Below are positions 12,189 to 22,767 of a DNA stretch of 64,000 nt, one piece after another; position 1 is the first letter of the stretch, and every line of letters starts with the position of its first letter. The notes beneath the pieces were generated by a model, which searched no databases, was not told where the DNA came from, and worked only from the letters and a program-made list of their open reading frames with translations. Source of the stretch: Spisula solida (taxonomy: Eukaryota; Mollusca; Bivalvia; Venerida; Mactridae); the NCBI GenBank assembly GCA_947247005.1, contig OX365949.1, positions 17,363,130 through 17,427,129 of the forward strand. The letters are read 5' to 3'. The position numbers and the translations under genes are program-made.

Positions 12189-12480
12189 CATCTAATCTAC
12201 GTGTCTGTGCGTGAAATCTCATCTCCAGTAAATTCAGCTGACTCCGAAGTTCAGCATTGGATAAATATCTATCCTCGGGATAATGGAAAGGTTCCCCTGT
12301 CCAGGGTACTGTGATCTTTGGTCCCACGTAAATTGAGCAATTTACCACATCACTGGATTTACCGCAAGTAATCATCGATCTAAATGATCTCAACAATCGA
12401 GAGATATTCGATCTCGATGAACCTGCTGACATTCTTCTCCACATACTGGTTCTGCTCTCAGTTCTCTGTACTGTACTCAT
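12189..12480 (-). CDS. First coding exon of an unidentified gene
   Basis: A minus-strand ATG (12478-12480) opens a 97-codon frame that ends at a strong donor, GATG|GTAAGTG, at 12189/12188 (phase 1). The product starts MSTVQRTESRTSMWRRMSAG, is rich in Ser and Arg over the first 35 residues, has a PWTGEPFHYPEDRYLS segment, and ends in a helix-prone stretch LSNAELRSQLNLLEMRF that may start a coiled coil. I do not recognise the family. Downstream exons should lie at lower coordinates; I found none between 11377 and 12188, so the gene would have to cross the LINE and perhaps the palindrome. The start is supported by the CRE-rich upstream region. A chance ORF remains possible. Confidence 0.5.
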
Positions 12481-12700
12481 GGTTTCGAAAATAGAAATAT
12501 CTCGGAAAAATATGCGTGCGCTTTGGTTGACTGCTATAAGACGTCGTAATGAGCGTCATGGATACGACGTCGCATGACGTAATGATTGTGACGTCATTGA
12601 CGTCCGTTAACAATAGTAACTACTCGGGTCTTTCCGTCGTCGGCGTCACGTCAGTAATGTCCGAGAATTCCCGATTGGTCAGTTAACTGCATATGACGTT
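12481..12700 (-). promoter_or_regulatory. CRE/ATF-site cluster upstream of the 12189-12480 exon
   Basis: About ten TGACGT/ACGTCA-type words fall within 150 bp, e.g. GACGTCGTAATG, ACGACGTCGCATGACGT, TGTGACGTCATTGACGTCC and CGTCACGTCAG. One is the full palindrome TGACGTCA (around 12590). These are consensus CREB/ATF sites. The density and position immediately 5' of a minus-strand ATG suggest a proximal promoter; no clear TATA box is seen. Confidence 0.55.
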
Positions 12701-14120
12701 TAGATTGTAGTATTGTGGTTGGGGTCGCCGAGCCACTCTGTAAGTTCAGTCGGCAAAGCGCCGGTACTGTCGTTTGTATGGTATTGAGCTCGAGTCACAC
12801 AGCGTGCGCACAAACCCTTTTTCACAATGACAGGCCACTGGTAGTTTGTAAACGATCTGCACGATGAAGGTACATTTTTCTAGTTTTGACAGAAATGACA
12901 TAATTGTCACCAGTTTTCGCGATAATTCTGGTAAGATATTGTTTAAGAAGGAGTAAATGTCTACGCGGACCAAAATGGGATACACTCAAATAGTCCTTAC
13001 AGAAACCAGCGCTTGTGTGTAAATGGTGGTATGCCTTCACAAGGTGGAACTGGAATTATCTTATTGAGTTTACAGGAATTGTACACATGTATGTGCTGTA
13101 GCGAAAAGGTATTATCTTGAATTGTTTGGTCCAGATACCAAAGTGAATGTAGGGTAGGGTAAAACCCGGATTGAATCAGTCCGGGCGCCAGTGAAAATAT
13201 GTTCGCCACGTTTGACGAACACATTTTTTCTTATATGAAACATGACCCCTTGTCTTATTTGTATTTCCCTAACACTGCAAGCTGCTTCTGTTCATTGATA
13301 ATGTAACGGGAGGTCTAACTCTGTACGGAAGACCATTCCCACAAAGTCTTGAGACGATCGCCTGAACCTCATATGTGTCGATAAACAAGTATAAATATAA
13401 CATACAACACGCTGCATCAACGTTAGTACTTGTCAGGATAACTATTGAAGAGCAACGGACGGAGGCAGACAACAAGCAATGCCAGATATATAGTTCCTTG
13501 ATCAATACTTCAATTAACTCACAAGGGGTCACAATATATAACGAATCAAACATTGACGCGTGCAGAACTGAATAATGACGTTAAGACAGAATGTAGATTA
13601 TCGCTAAAATACACGAACAATAATAAAGTACAAATAAGCTTTAGTTAATAATGAATTCAATGAAAATATCTTTGACCAATATGTGTATCTAAACTTGCTG
13701 ACAATAGCAACAATAGCGATAACGTTAATAAAACGTGTTTAGAGTATTTAGATAGTATACTGGTATATTGTTACTAAGTATACATTTAATGTAAATAATT
13801 ATGAAATAAAAACATACATTGTTGATATTTTTATAACTTGCTAAGTGATCAAAGTATGTTGATGATATGCGTGTATGAGAACATTCGGGCAACTCTGCTT
13901 AGTTTTTAGCTTAATGCAAGTTTAATATCCATGTTCAATGCAACCTCTCCAGAGCAGCCCTTCACTGAGCAACAACCTCTCATAAGCAAGATAAACATGT
14001 TTCCCAGTGTGTGTTGCTATAGAGAGGTTTAACTGTTTTCAAAGTACACATTTTTCTCTAAGAATATGATTGTTTCTTAGAATTGCACTATAGGGTAAGA
14101 ATTTTGAAAAAGGACATATA
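12701..14120. other. Intergenic, no gene recognised
   Basis: Several 60-95-codon open frames occur on both strands but overlap each other, lack domains and lack splice support. A short hairpin CCCGGATTGAATCAGTCCGGG-like structure lies near 13170. Nothing else is seen. Confidence 0.5.
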
Positions 14121-14129
14121 ATTTTATGT

Positions 14130-14365
14130 TTACGAGCGTCGTACGACGGTAGTGCGATTGTCGTACAACGGTCGTGCGATTGACTCACGGCTGTCGTAGG
14201 ATGGTAAATGTCCACAAGACTGTCGTGCGACAATCGCACGTCCATCGTACGTCCGTCGCACAGCCCTCGCACGATAGTGGTGTGATTCTAAGTGCCTAGT
14301 TTTACCTTATAATCACAAACAAATCGTACGTCCTTCGCACGTCCGTCGCACGACAATTGCGAAAG
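14130..14365. repeat. Palindromic CGTACGAC/GTCGTGCGA repeat cluster
   Basis: About twelve overlapping words of the forms GTCGTACGACGG, GTCGTGCGATTG and CGCACGTCCGTCGCACG fill this stretch, first in one strand sense and then in reverse complement (from about 14220). The block can fold into long hairpins. It is far richer in CG than its surroundings. Probably a small inverted-repeat element; no coding sequence. Confidence 0.6.
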
Positions 14366-14535
14366 GGGGTTTACTGAGCGGTACGGATCCCTGACATTAA
14401 TCCGGAAATTTCGGAAAATGTGTTTATGTGTTTTATTCTAGGATCACTCGCATGACTGTTATAAACAAGTTCATGATCACTGAGCTGGCCAGTGATGGTG
14501 TCTTGTATTGTGCGTTTTGGATAAAAATGGCATGT

Positions 14536-14970
14536 TTGTAGCAACGTTAAATGTCGCATCGACGCTAAATGTCGCACTTGACGTTAAATGTCGCAAGGCT
14601 GACGCTAAATGTCGCAACCGACGCTAAATGTCGCAATTCCCCCTGACGCTAAATGTCGCACATGTGACGTTAAATGTCGCAACAAACTGGCCTGACGTTA
14701 AATGTCGCAACATTAACGCTAAATGTCGCAATCCTTTATAAACACGCATTTGTAGTATTACTGTTCTAGTTTTAGTCTAGATGTATTCACAGTTATTAGG
14801 GATTTACCCAAAGGGGTTCGACACATAAGTCTGCAGTGATAAAAAACTGTTTTCAAATTTTTACTTCTACTATGTAACTGTATATTGTATGAAATTTACA
14901 CAGTAGAAATAAAAAAAAATACTTTGTTGAAAAAAAATTAATCACTGCAGGTTCATGACTGGGTCGAACT
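14536..14970 (+). repeat. Left inverted terminal repeat with nested hairpin
   Basis: Nine GACGYTAAATGTCGCA sub-repeats (14540-14733), a unique spacer, then a nested palindrome whose sides are GTTCGACACATAAGTCTGCA (about 14818) and its partner CTGCAGGTTCATGACTGGG (about 14945). The two sides enclose CTTCTACTATG...ACACAGTAGAAAT. Confidence 0.8.
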
Positions 14971-15842
14971 CGAAAAAATGCCGTACGGACCATTCGGATT
15001 GATAATCACCCTCGGGCTAAAGCCACTCGGGCGATTATTCTTCCTGCGGGCCGATTATCTAGACCCCGCCCTACACAGCCGTGTATTATCCTTTAAGTTA
15101 CTCATCGTGCGGGTTTGAATACTACTTTTCGTAAACACAAATAAATTGATGTCAACAGAATTTCATTTATGATTTACATAATTATTTATTTAGTGTATTT
15201 TGCATTGTTCGACAAATATTCGGTAACTGCAGCTACACAGACCTTGGTCGTGATGAAACCAGTAAAATTGAGTACTAGTATAATCCGTAACGAAACGGGG
15301 TTCTACCGGGCATACCGTATATAACCATAATTCGGGTACATGCCGCTATGTTTTTCCCGGGACTCAACCGATGTAGAGCCAGGGTTCAGCGCAGTCCAAA
15401 TAATGTACTGTTCGACGTCATACGGTCGGATCAACACGGTTCGTCACGGTTAGCCCGAATCGACTACGAAGTTCACGATGTCTCTAAGGTTCATACAACG
15501 GGACAAACCAGGGGTGCCAAACCGGCACAAGGTCTGCTGTCAGCTCAGAACCGGGATACACCGTGGATACAGCAGGATAATCCGTACTGAGACCGGGATG
15601 CAACATCGCGGTAGAGCTAATGTGTAGCCCCGGTTGTAATCCAGTTTTGACTCCATATTTCGATTCTGTTGAACTCTTGACCATTCCTCCCGGTAGCTCC
15701 TGATGACTACATGAGGCTTTAAACATTTTAAAACAACTGGGCCTCGTTTGCCAGTTTGATAAGAGTTTGATAAGAGTTACAACAGTGTTGTTACGGTTGT
15801 ACGACGGTTCACTGAACCGGGTATACCCAGTAAGGTTCGGTT

Positions 15843-16287
15843 CATCCCGTTGAACCTAAAGGTGTTCGACACATAAACTTGCAGTGATTAAAAAATTATT
15901 TTTTTTATTTCTACTGTGTATATTTTATACAATATACATGTACTTAGTAGAAGTAAAAAAAAATAAGTTGAAAACGGTTTTTATCACTGCAGACTTATGT
16001 GTCGAACCCCTTTGGGTAAACCCCTAATAACTGTGGATACGTCTGGACAAAAACTAGAACAGTAATACTTTAAAAGAGTGTTTATAAAGGATTGCGACAT
16101 TTAGCGTTAATGTTGCGACATTTAACGTCAGGCCAGTTTGTTGCGACATTTAACGTCACAGATGCGACATTTAGCGTCAGGGGGGATTGCGACATTTAGC
16201 GTCGGTTGCGACATTTAGCTTCAGCCTTGCGACATTTAACGTCAAATGCGACATTTAGCGTCGATGCGACATTTAACGTTGCTACAA
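15843..16287 (-). repeat. Right inverted terminal repeat with nested hairpin
   Basis: Reverse complement of 14536-14970 with only a few differences visible by eye, including all nine sub-repeats in the same order and with the same spacers. One sub-repeat reads TTTAGCTTC instead of TTTAGCGTC. Confidence 0.8.
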
Positions 16288-16640
16288 TGTTCCTGTATTT
16301 CGAACCAAAGGGGTTTTGTAACGGATACGTGATATTATGTTCTGTTTTCTTAGCCGACCAACGGGATTTATCCCTGCTATTGTACGTACCCTCGCTAAAT
16401 GCGAGGGCCGTTTAATAAATACCAGGAACAGTACTAGTCCTCTCAAACTTACAACGTGTGTTCAAATTTTTAAAACTTGCCATTTAAAAAGAATAGCACA
16501 TGACACATATTTCAATATAAATTGAACGCGAGATGACGTGTCAAAAAATAGGAAGTTGCTGTTATAGTAACGTCGGAAATAGCAACACGCGCAACGTTTA
16601 CACTGACCATTATGTTCTCAATATGTACTGGATACCAGTA
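16288..16640. other. Short intergenic gap, nothing recognised
   Basis: No domain-bearing frame, promoter or repeat seen. Small open frames at 16206-16525 overlap the inverted repeat and are spurious. Confidence 0.5.
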
Positions 16641-17254
16641 TATCCTTTCCGCTACCACGATTTTTTGGGGGGTTATGAGAAATTCATATGGTCCCTATAC
16701 CCCGTCCCTGAGACACTATTGACTTGCAGCACCGATAAAAACTCGATACATCCGGATGCTGCACACCTACCCTAAACCGAAAGTAGAAAAAAATGTCAAT
16801 ATTTCGACTAAAGGTCACCGGAAATGACGATGTGACGGTGACCCTTGAGCGAAAAACTTTTTTTTTTTTTTTTTTGCTTGACAGGCCTACTTTTTGGGCC
16901 CTTTGGGGCATTGTACCTGACCCCTTTGTCTAGCCTAATATTCCTGCTATAGAAAAATAAAAACGTTTTGGCGCTAAATGTTAATGCAATTACACAGGGA
17001 ATCGTACCGCAATGGCGGGTAGGACCAGTAATTTTAGCTATGTAAAATCTACGTTCAAAGCCCTCTTTAAAGGGGTCTAGCGGGCCCAAAAACCTGTGCA
17101 CGACACTGGGCCCGTAATATCCTGTAGTCTGGGATGCCTGTGTACCCATGACAGCAAAATTCCCGAATTTGGGCATTTAGGTCGAAAACTACGGAAGGCC
17201 GAAATGGCCATCTCGGCGAGTCTGCATAAGTACGCTATGGTAGCGGAAAGGATA
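16641..17254. mobile_element. MITE-like element with 17-bp inverted ends
   Basis: TATCCTTTCCGCTACCA at 16641-16657 is matched by TGGTAGCGGAAAGGATA at 17238-17254, a perfect 17-bp inverted pair 614 bp apart. The interior includes a T16-17 run (about 16859) and no transposase. A clear target duplication is not visible, so the true ends could be slightly different. Confidence 0.6.
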
Positions 17255-17535
17255 TCTCACTCAGTCAGTCAGTTAAATGATACACACAATTCACCTGCCA
17301 CAACCGTAACAATGTTTTCTCCAGCGAAATATGCATCTCTTTTTAAACAAGGTATATGAGCCTACATACACTTCCGGAGGTCCTTTGCCGAGGGTTTGAA
17401 CGCGTTTTAAAACCAAGCGGAAACGTTCGACCCAACTAAACGTCTCGCGTCTGAGTCATAGCAATCCGTCGCTTTCTGTGATCATCTGCAGCGCTACCAC
17501 TGGAATTCTGGGGCAGCGTTTATAATAATGTATTC

Positions 17536-17835
17536 TACTTGGTGATATTGTTACGCCTCAGTGATGAGGTGTGTAGACTCTTCGTGTTCTCAGGATGACT
17601 ATATTCTTGTCGAAATGACGTACACCTCAGTAATGAGGGTTCAGTGAAAATGTGGTTACGCTCTAGTCAAAATGATGTACACCTCAGTAATGAGGGTTCA
17701 GTGAAAACTGGTTATACTCTTGTGGAAATGATGTTCACCTCAGTAATGAGGGTTCAGTGAAAACTGGTTATTCCCTTGTCGAAATGATGTTCACCTCAGT
17801 AATGAGGGTTCAGTGTAAAAGTGGTTAGGATGGAC
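17536..17835. repeat. 56-57-bp tandem repeat, about five copies
   Basis: The core CACCTCAGTAATGAGGGTTC starts at 17623, 17680, 17736 and 17792, with a degenerate first copy near 17550 (CGCCTCAGTGATGAGGTG). Between cores lies CTTGTCGAAATGATGT with point changes. The core contains the small palindrome CCTCAGTAATGAGG. Confidence 0.85.
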
Positions 17836-18330
17836 AAACTTGCACTTCAACTCGTTAGATATTTAACCAATACAACAACAATACGTGTATTGCTTCTACT
17901 GTACTTTATGTTGTTCTTGTAGATCTCTATATCTGATGGCTCTACTCATCAATAGTCATAATATACTCTAATATATATGTAAATATACAGTCAATAAAAT
18001 GCTTCAAATGGTTATGGATCCTTGTATCAAAAATATGAAGATGAATACAGTGATACACACTTGGGCCTACTTTATTACTTAAATCTAGACCTAAAATCAG
18101 GATAATTGTAGCTCTCAATTGCAATGAATGTCTAAAACAGTTCATATTCTCTTGTTTAATACATGAAGAATGAAATGGTACACTTTATTTAACTTGAAAT
18201 GGCTTAAGAATGCATGCTTAAAATCAACTTACAGGTAATGTAAGAAAAGTATTCATTACGAAGTATTCGTATTTTACGGTAGCTTAGGTTCGGTGTAAAC
18301 CTCGGACGTTCTCAGTGGTGTATAGAGGAA
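17836..18330. other. Intergenic, nothing recognised
   Basis: AT-rich; no gene, promoter or repeat that I can support. Confidence 0.5.
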
Positions 18331-18515
18331 AGGTGACCTCGTTGGTCACAAAATCGGTCCTTTTATACTGTGTGACCGAAAAAGTGGTCACAATTGGTCA
18401 CAACTGACCAAAAACGGGTCACACTATGAAAGAATGGGTCACAGTGACCAAAAAATGGTTATAATTGGTCACTGTGACAAAAAATTGGTCACAAACGAAA
18501 TAATGGTCACAGGTT
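18331..18515. repeat. Dense GGTCAC/GTGACC cluster
   Basis: About twelve copies of GGTCAC or its reverse complement fall within about 185 bp, spaced 8-20 bp (AGGTGACC, GGTCACAAAATCGG, GTGACCAAAAAATGG). It looks like a decayed short-unit repeat (GGTCACAA-AATT). The word contains the nuclear-receptor half-site GGTCA, but the spacing is irregular. Confidence 0.6.
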
Positions 18516-19734
18516 AAAAATAAATACATTTTTGTACTTGAAAAACACATGAAATATTCTTAAACATAATTAAAGCAGTTAAATAACATAAAATAGATTT
18601 ACTGACGGTAAAATCTCTCATCGCTTAAAGCAAATTGACGAAGACGACAACGATACGTTCTATAATCGCTTGGCAACTTAGTAAACATGGAAGCCAACGG
18701 ACGTCGGACAAATGTGTTACAGGGGCCCATCCGGGCTCCGCAAGTAACGTAATGCACGCAGCACTGGTTCATGATCGGGCGGAAGTGACGTAGGAGTAAT
18801 ATACGACAATCACACAGTTTCGTTTAACGATGACGATTTTTAATGTTCAGTAAATAATAAAATGTCCACAGAGTATCATGAAGTAGATAAAGTCACAAAG
18901 TTCAATATCACAAAGTTAAGTTATAATAAGTCACAAGTTTAAGTTTCACAAAGTTAAGTAATAGTAATGTAACTTGGTCACTAAGACTTATATCAACAAG
19001 AACTTTTCACTAAGCGTATGTCACAAAGACTGCCTTGACCAAATTCACAATTTACTTTCAGTGAATACTTCTGAGTAATCACGTGATTTTAATTAACCAA
19101 TGTAATAGAATATTTAACGATAAAAGCTAGGTAGGCGGGGATTTATATATCAGCGGGTCATTCAGATTTTTATCAAATTTGTGTAAGTTTTGCATATTAC
19201 ATAACACATTCGATTGTCATACGGCCTGGCTTTAATGTTGGCCCTGCAGCAATGAAATCATATTAGAATAACATTTATTACCTTAGGTGTCAAACAAAAT
19301 GACCAAAAACGCTAGACCAGAGACAGAATTATAAAACACAAAAAATGTCAAATTTCTCGTTGTAATAACTGTGCTCGGACAATATTTACCGATATGCTGG
19401 TTAAAATACATGTTCGGACGTTATAATATTTGTCAAACAAACACTAAATATCTAAGGAATACATACATGCATAGATTTAGGATGACGAAGTCGGCATGAC
19501 GTGAAATACTGGACGGATCGATCAGGTCGCGAAAACAGGTGACGAAGAAATGACATCAAAAGTAAATAGACTTCGATAGACGAGCATGTATGTGTATAAA
19601 GGGTGCGTGATCTTAAGTATTTTTTCTGAAGATGTATTATTTGACAAGGCAAATCAAATTGTTCCATATAGTCATAGATTTATATATCGGAATATTAATA
19701 TATATATTATATAAGATTTATAAAAAGCTCGTAA
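18516..19734. other. Intergenic, weak local repetition only
   Basis: Between 18875 and 19010 the words GTCACAAAGTT, ATCACAAAGTTAAG and TTCACAAAGTTAAG recur, a very short degenerate repeat. Nothing else is supported; small frames on the minus strand lack domains. Confidence 0.45.
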
Positions 19735-20232
19735 CGAAGAAGAAATATGTATCCATTGATTCTACTTTAAGTAATTTATCCATATAGTACTATATCTTAG
19801 CTTTAAAATTTCTCATGGATTATATCGAAATCACACACTTCGTTACTATGGTGACCATGATTGAGTTGTTTAAAACAGTCGTAGCCTTACTCTGAATGCA
19901 AACATTTTTTATTTAGATATATATTTTAAAAATTAAAACATAATTCTAAAACATGACATTATTTTGAACAATTTATGTCAAGAATTAATCAAATGGTGTA
20001 GTTATGAAATTCTTGTAATAGTAACGTCGAATAACGTTTCAATGACGTTTGCGACGTCACACAAAAAGCGCCAAATAGGACTCTACAAAAACAGCATAAC
20101 TTCCTTAAAACTCAAGATATTTGCAAAATGTCTTTTGTATTTTGCTTCATTAACATTATCCTTTAAGACAATGGAAACTCTCAAAATCAATTTTTTTGTC
20201 AAAATAGCAGGTTTTCCTGGAGACTGGCTTAT
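19735..20232 (-). mobile_element. MITE family M1, copy A (one end decayed)
   Basis: Reverse-oriented relative to copies B (34830-35442) and C (47336-47855). The 3' end TTTTCCTGGAGACTGGCTTA matches their terminal repeat. Shared inner blocks include ACTTCCTTAAAACTCAAGATA, GTCAAGAATTAATCAAATGG, GACGTTTGCGACGTCACAC, TTGTTTAAAACAGTCGTAGCC and TACTATGGTGACCAT. The other terminal repeat is not recognisable. No coding capacity. Confidence 0.75.
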
Positions 20233-21109
20233 ATACATTATTTGTTGAAAATTGCAGAAGATCATAAGGCATTTATGTATAGAGCCCCATGTATATACGG
20301 GGTGTATAATAGGCCTACTAGCGATTCATCCCCAGCGGCCCTTCTCACATCAGTATGTACAACTCCGACAGAATCCAATGTACGAGGGTCATTCAATATA
20401 TTCGTAGACAATCCTTCTCATTTGATTATTATTGCGTTTAAACAATAATTTCTTATAGCAATACAAACAGTAACTTATTACCAACAGTTAATACAAATTT
20501 ATCTTCAATATTGCAAACCAGTAGCATGTTATAGCACAGAGAATTTGACATGATCCTGACCTCTATGCATGAATATATTACAAGGTTCTTGCGTTGAATA
20601 TATAAATTTCCGAGAGCAAATCGTGCAACGTCTGTGTTGGTATAACACCTCGAGCGTCTTTGTGATACTTTCCGCTTATGAAATCATACACCCGGGATTA
20701 TAAATATAGACAATTTATCAGCTGTTAAATTATGCTAATTAAGGTTCTAGAGTCGAGTCAAATTCTCTGGACTATATCGAATTCTGCACAAGCGCCGCGA
20801 TTATGTGAAAATTCATATTCGCAATCACCCGCCAATGAATAAAATCAATAAAGTTATGTAATGTGTTTAGAGCATTTCACGTCACTTCCGTTACTCTCAC
20901 AATATGAATATTTATTAAGCGATACAAATCTATAAAATGCATGATTTCAACAATATCACATGTACACATAAAAGCTTGCGCAATTAAACCAACTAATGAG
21001 TTAAAAGTAGTCCATGACAACATAATTATTACTAGTATTTGAGTTAAACGAAAACTCTCAAATTCACAAAATTTATAAAATCGACCGGCGCATGCGGCAT
21101 TATGTTATT
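20233..21109. other. Intergenic with a short dispersed repeat
   Basis: 20545-20640 (TGATCCTGACCTCTATGCAT ... GAATATATAAATTTCCG) recurs at 44735-44835 with about 85-90% identity by eye. The rest is unremarkable. Confidence 0.55.
20545..20640 (+). repeat. Dispersed repeat R2, copy 1
   Basis: Matches 44735-44835 in the same orientation over about 100 bp: TTGACATGATCCTGACC, ATGCATGAATATATTA, CAAGGTTC and GCGTTGAATATATAAATT. No terminal repeats are visible, so type is unknown. Confidence 0.6.
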
Positions 21110-22191
21110 AGAGAGGTTGCGATTCGAACGTGTACGACAACGTGTACTTGTAGCTTCCGGTACATGTATACGTACGCGTTGCAATTGAAATTGGCTTGCG
21201 AAATACAACGTCTGCGTGTAACATCACAAGGAAGTTGTAACATGATTTCTTCGTGAATCGATAATGAGTGTTTATATAAACTCACTGAAACTACCGGCGA
21301 AAATCTTGGGTTTCCCGTGCATACGCATACCTGTGTGACGTAGTACACATAATATTTTCGTCTGTCACACGTCCGTAACTTGTAAAAACTACACATACCT
21401 GGATGACGAAATACCCAAAAATAGTATTCACGTACACGTACACGTTACACGCACAGGTAACTGTATCATTAATAAACAGTACCTAAAAAAAATTTTGAGG
21501 AAATCACCAACATATGTCGAATTTACCGTTATGTAGAAACATAATAATGCGGTAAAATTAAAGAACGAAAAAGTTGGAACAGATTTACCTGGTTGACACA
21601 TGTTCACTTCAGTGAATGTATACGTGTAAGCCGAAAAACGAATCGTTTGCATATTTAAATGTCAAAATGACTCCATGTTTGTGCGAACGTTCCGAATGAT
21701 GCGCGTGATTTCCTTTTTGTAACAACGATTTTCATTGGTTGATTTCATTGGGGTTTCCCAGGACTTGGTTACCAGCGTACAAACGATGTATACTACGCCA
21801 ATGAAAACGACCGTTATAAAATACGTTCGAAATACCCGTCAGACACACTAAAAACCACTACAGCCGTTCCTACAGCGTTTATCGCCCTCGAAAAATAAAA
21901 TCAAAGTTTAAACAATGAATTATATCGTACGAAGGTAAATTTAAGCATGTTTTCGAATGCTTTCGATTCACAAAGATGTTTTTGATCACCCACAGCTTTA
22001 AATAGATGATTAATGCCGTAAATACTTTAAATTATGAAAAAAACAAAATACACCCAGTGACTGTACGATCACTTCTCCGGGAAATATACCTTGTATAAGA
22101 ATTCTAAATTTAACAAAAAAAAATTTTTTTAGGTACTGTTTATTAATGATACAGTTACCTGTGGTTACACGTTGCCTTTCGCAACCTCTCT
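21110..22191. mobile_element. Inverted-repeat element upstream of the caspase gene
   Basis: The ends are AGAGAGGTTGCGA at 21110 and CGCAACCTCTCT ending at 22191, flanked by ATT on both sides. A second inverted pair lies inside: ACAGGTAACTGTATCATTAA with AAACAGTACC at 21453-21483, and its reverse complement at about 22132-22161. On the right the two pairs are adjacent; on the left about 320 bp rich in ACGTGTACGT words separates them, so the left end looks expanded. No transposase frame. The interior holds the promoter-like block at 21798-21934. Confidence 0.65.
21798..21934 (+). promoter_or_regulatory. CCAAT/TATA promoter-like block, possible caspase 5' exon
   Basis: CCAAT at 21798, TATAAAATA at 21815-21823, an initiator-like GTCAGACAC about 25 bp further on, and two inverted CCAAT words (CATTGG) near 21733 and 21748. 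A donor-like GAAG|GTAAAT follows at 21934/21935. A matching acceptor (CATAAG) at 22451 lies 9 bp before the caspase ATG, so a spliced 5' UTR is possible. A short ATG at about 21915 would then overlap the main start out of frame. Use as a promoter is inferred. Confidence 0.45.
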
Positions 22192-22460
22192 ATTATTGAC
22201 AATATTGCACACTCATCGTGCTTATTTTAAACATGCTAGCGTAATATCGACTCAAAATAGCACTTAACAAAGCATACAGTACGACTAAATGTATGGTTTA
22301 AGAAATGTTTAACTCGCTTTATCGTTGAACAAATTATAATACATTTTACTCACGGTCTGTTATAATTATCATTCACGCGAGTCGTTATCGTACATTTTGG
22401 ATAGCGTGTCTTTGTTTGTGTATGTTTATTTTTCTTAAACGTGCTCATAAGTAATTTAAA

Positions 22461-22767
22461 ATGGACGAAAAGAAGACGACTATTCTTCACCAGAAGCTTC
22501 TAGCTGACCTGTCAGATCATATTCCGCGTGACGGACAGGAGCACGAGAGTCTGAAAACGTTAATGAAAATTTATGTACCAGTTGGATTACTAGAAGGCAA
22601 GACGTTACTACAACAGTTTGAGGCATTGTCAAGAAGGGGGCACCTTAAGCCAGGACAATATGACACTCTTGAAACGATATGTAAGGAAAGTGGGAATGAC
22701 AATCTTTTGGAACTTATAAACAAAGCTAAAGATGCGATGATGGTTGTTAAAACGGAAGTTAATACAG
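22461..22767 (+). CDS. Caspase exon 1: death-effector-like domain
   Basis: Encodes residues 1-102 plus one base. Helix-like blocks HQKLLADLSDHI, SLKTLMKIYVPVG, LLQQFEALSRRGHLKPGQYD and NLLELINKAKD follow the DED order, where the motif near helix 5 is typically 'L..L..RG.L...'. The RxDL part of the usual DED charge triad reads NDNL, so the conserved arginine is absent. The donor CAG|GTAC is at 22768. Confidence 0.85.

Larger units (their letters stand above)
14536..16287. mobile_element. Foldback-like element with ~435-bp inverted ends carrying sub-repeats
   Basis: The ends are long inverted repeats (14536-14970 and 15843-16287) beginning TTGTAGCAACGTTAAATGTC. Each contains nine copies of GACGYTAAATGTCGCA separated by spacers that match one-to-one between the two ends (for example ACAAACTGGCC and ATTCCCCC). 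The word TGT flanks both ends, consistent with a 3-bp target duplication. The interior (14971-15842) is GC-richer with no transposase-like frame. Non-autonomous DNA transposon or foldback element is the likeliest reading; superfamily unknown. Confidence 0.8.

Noticed and set aside
16684..17176. Two minus-strand frames of 75 and 122 residues
   Set aside because: Both cross the poly-T run (read as poly-Lys) inside a MITE-like element; no domain.
21904..21934. Short coding start (ATG AAT TAT ATC) as the true caspase N-terminus
   Set aside because: Spliced to 22452 it would read out of frame with the DED; the ATG at 22461 after an in-frame stop fits better.
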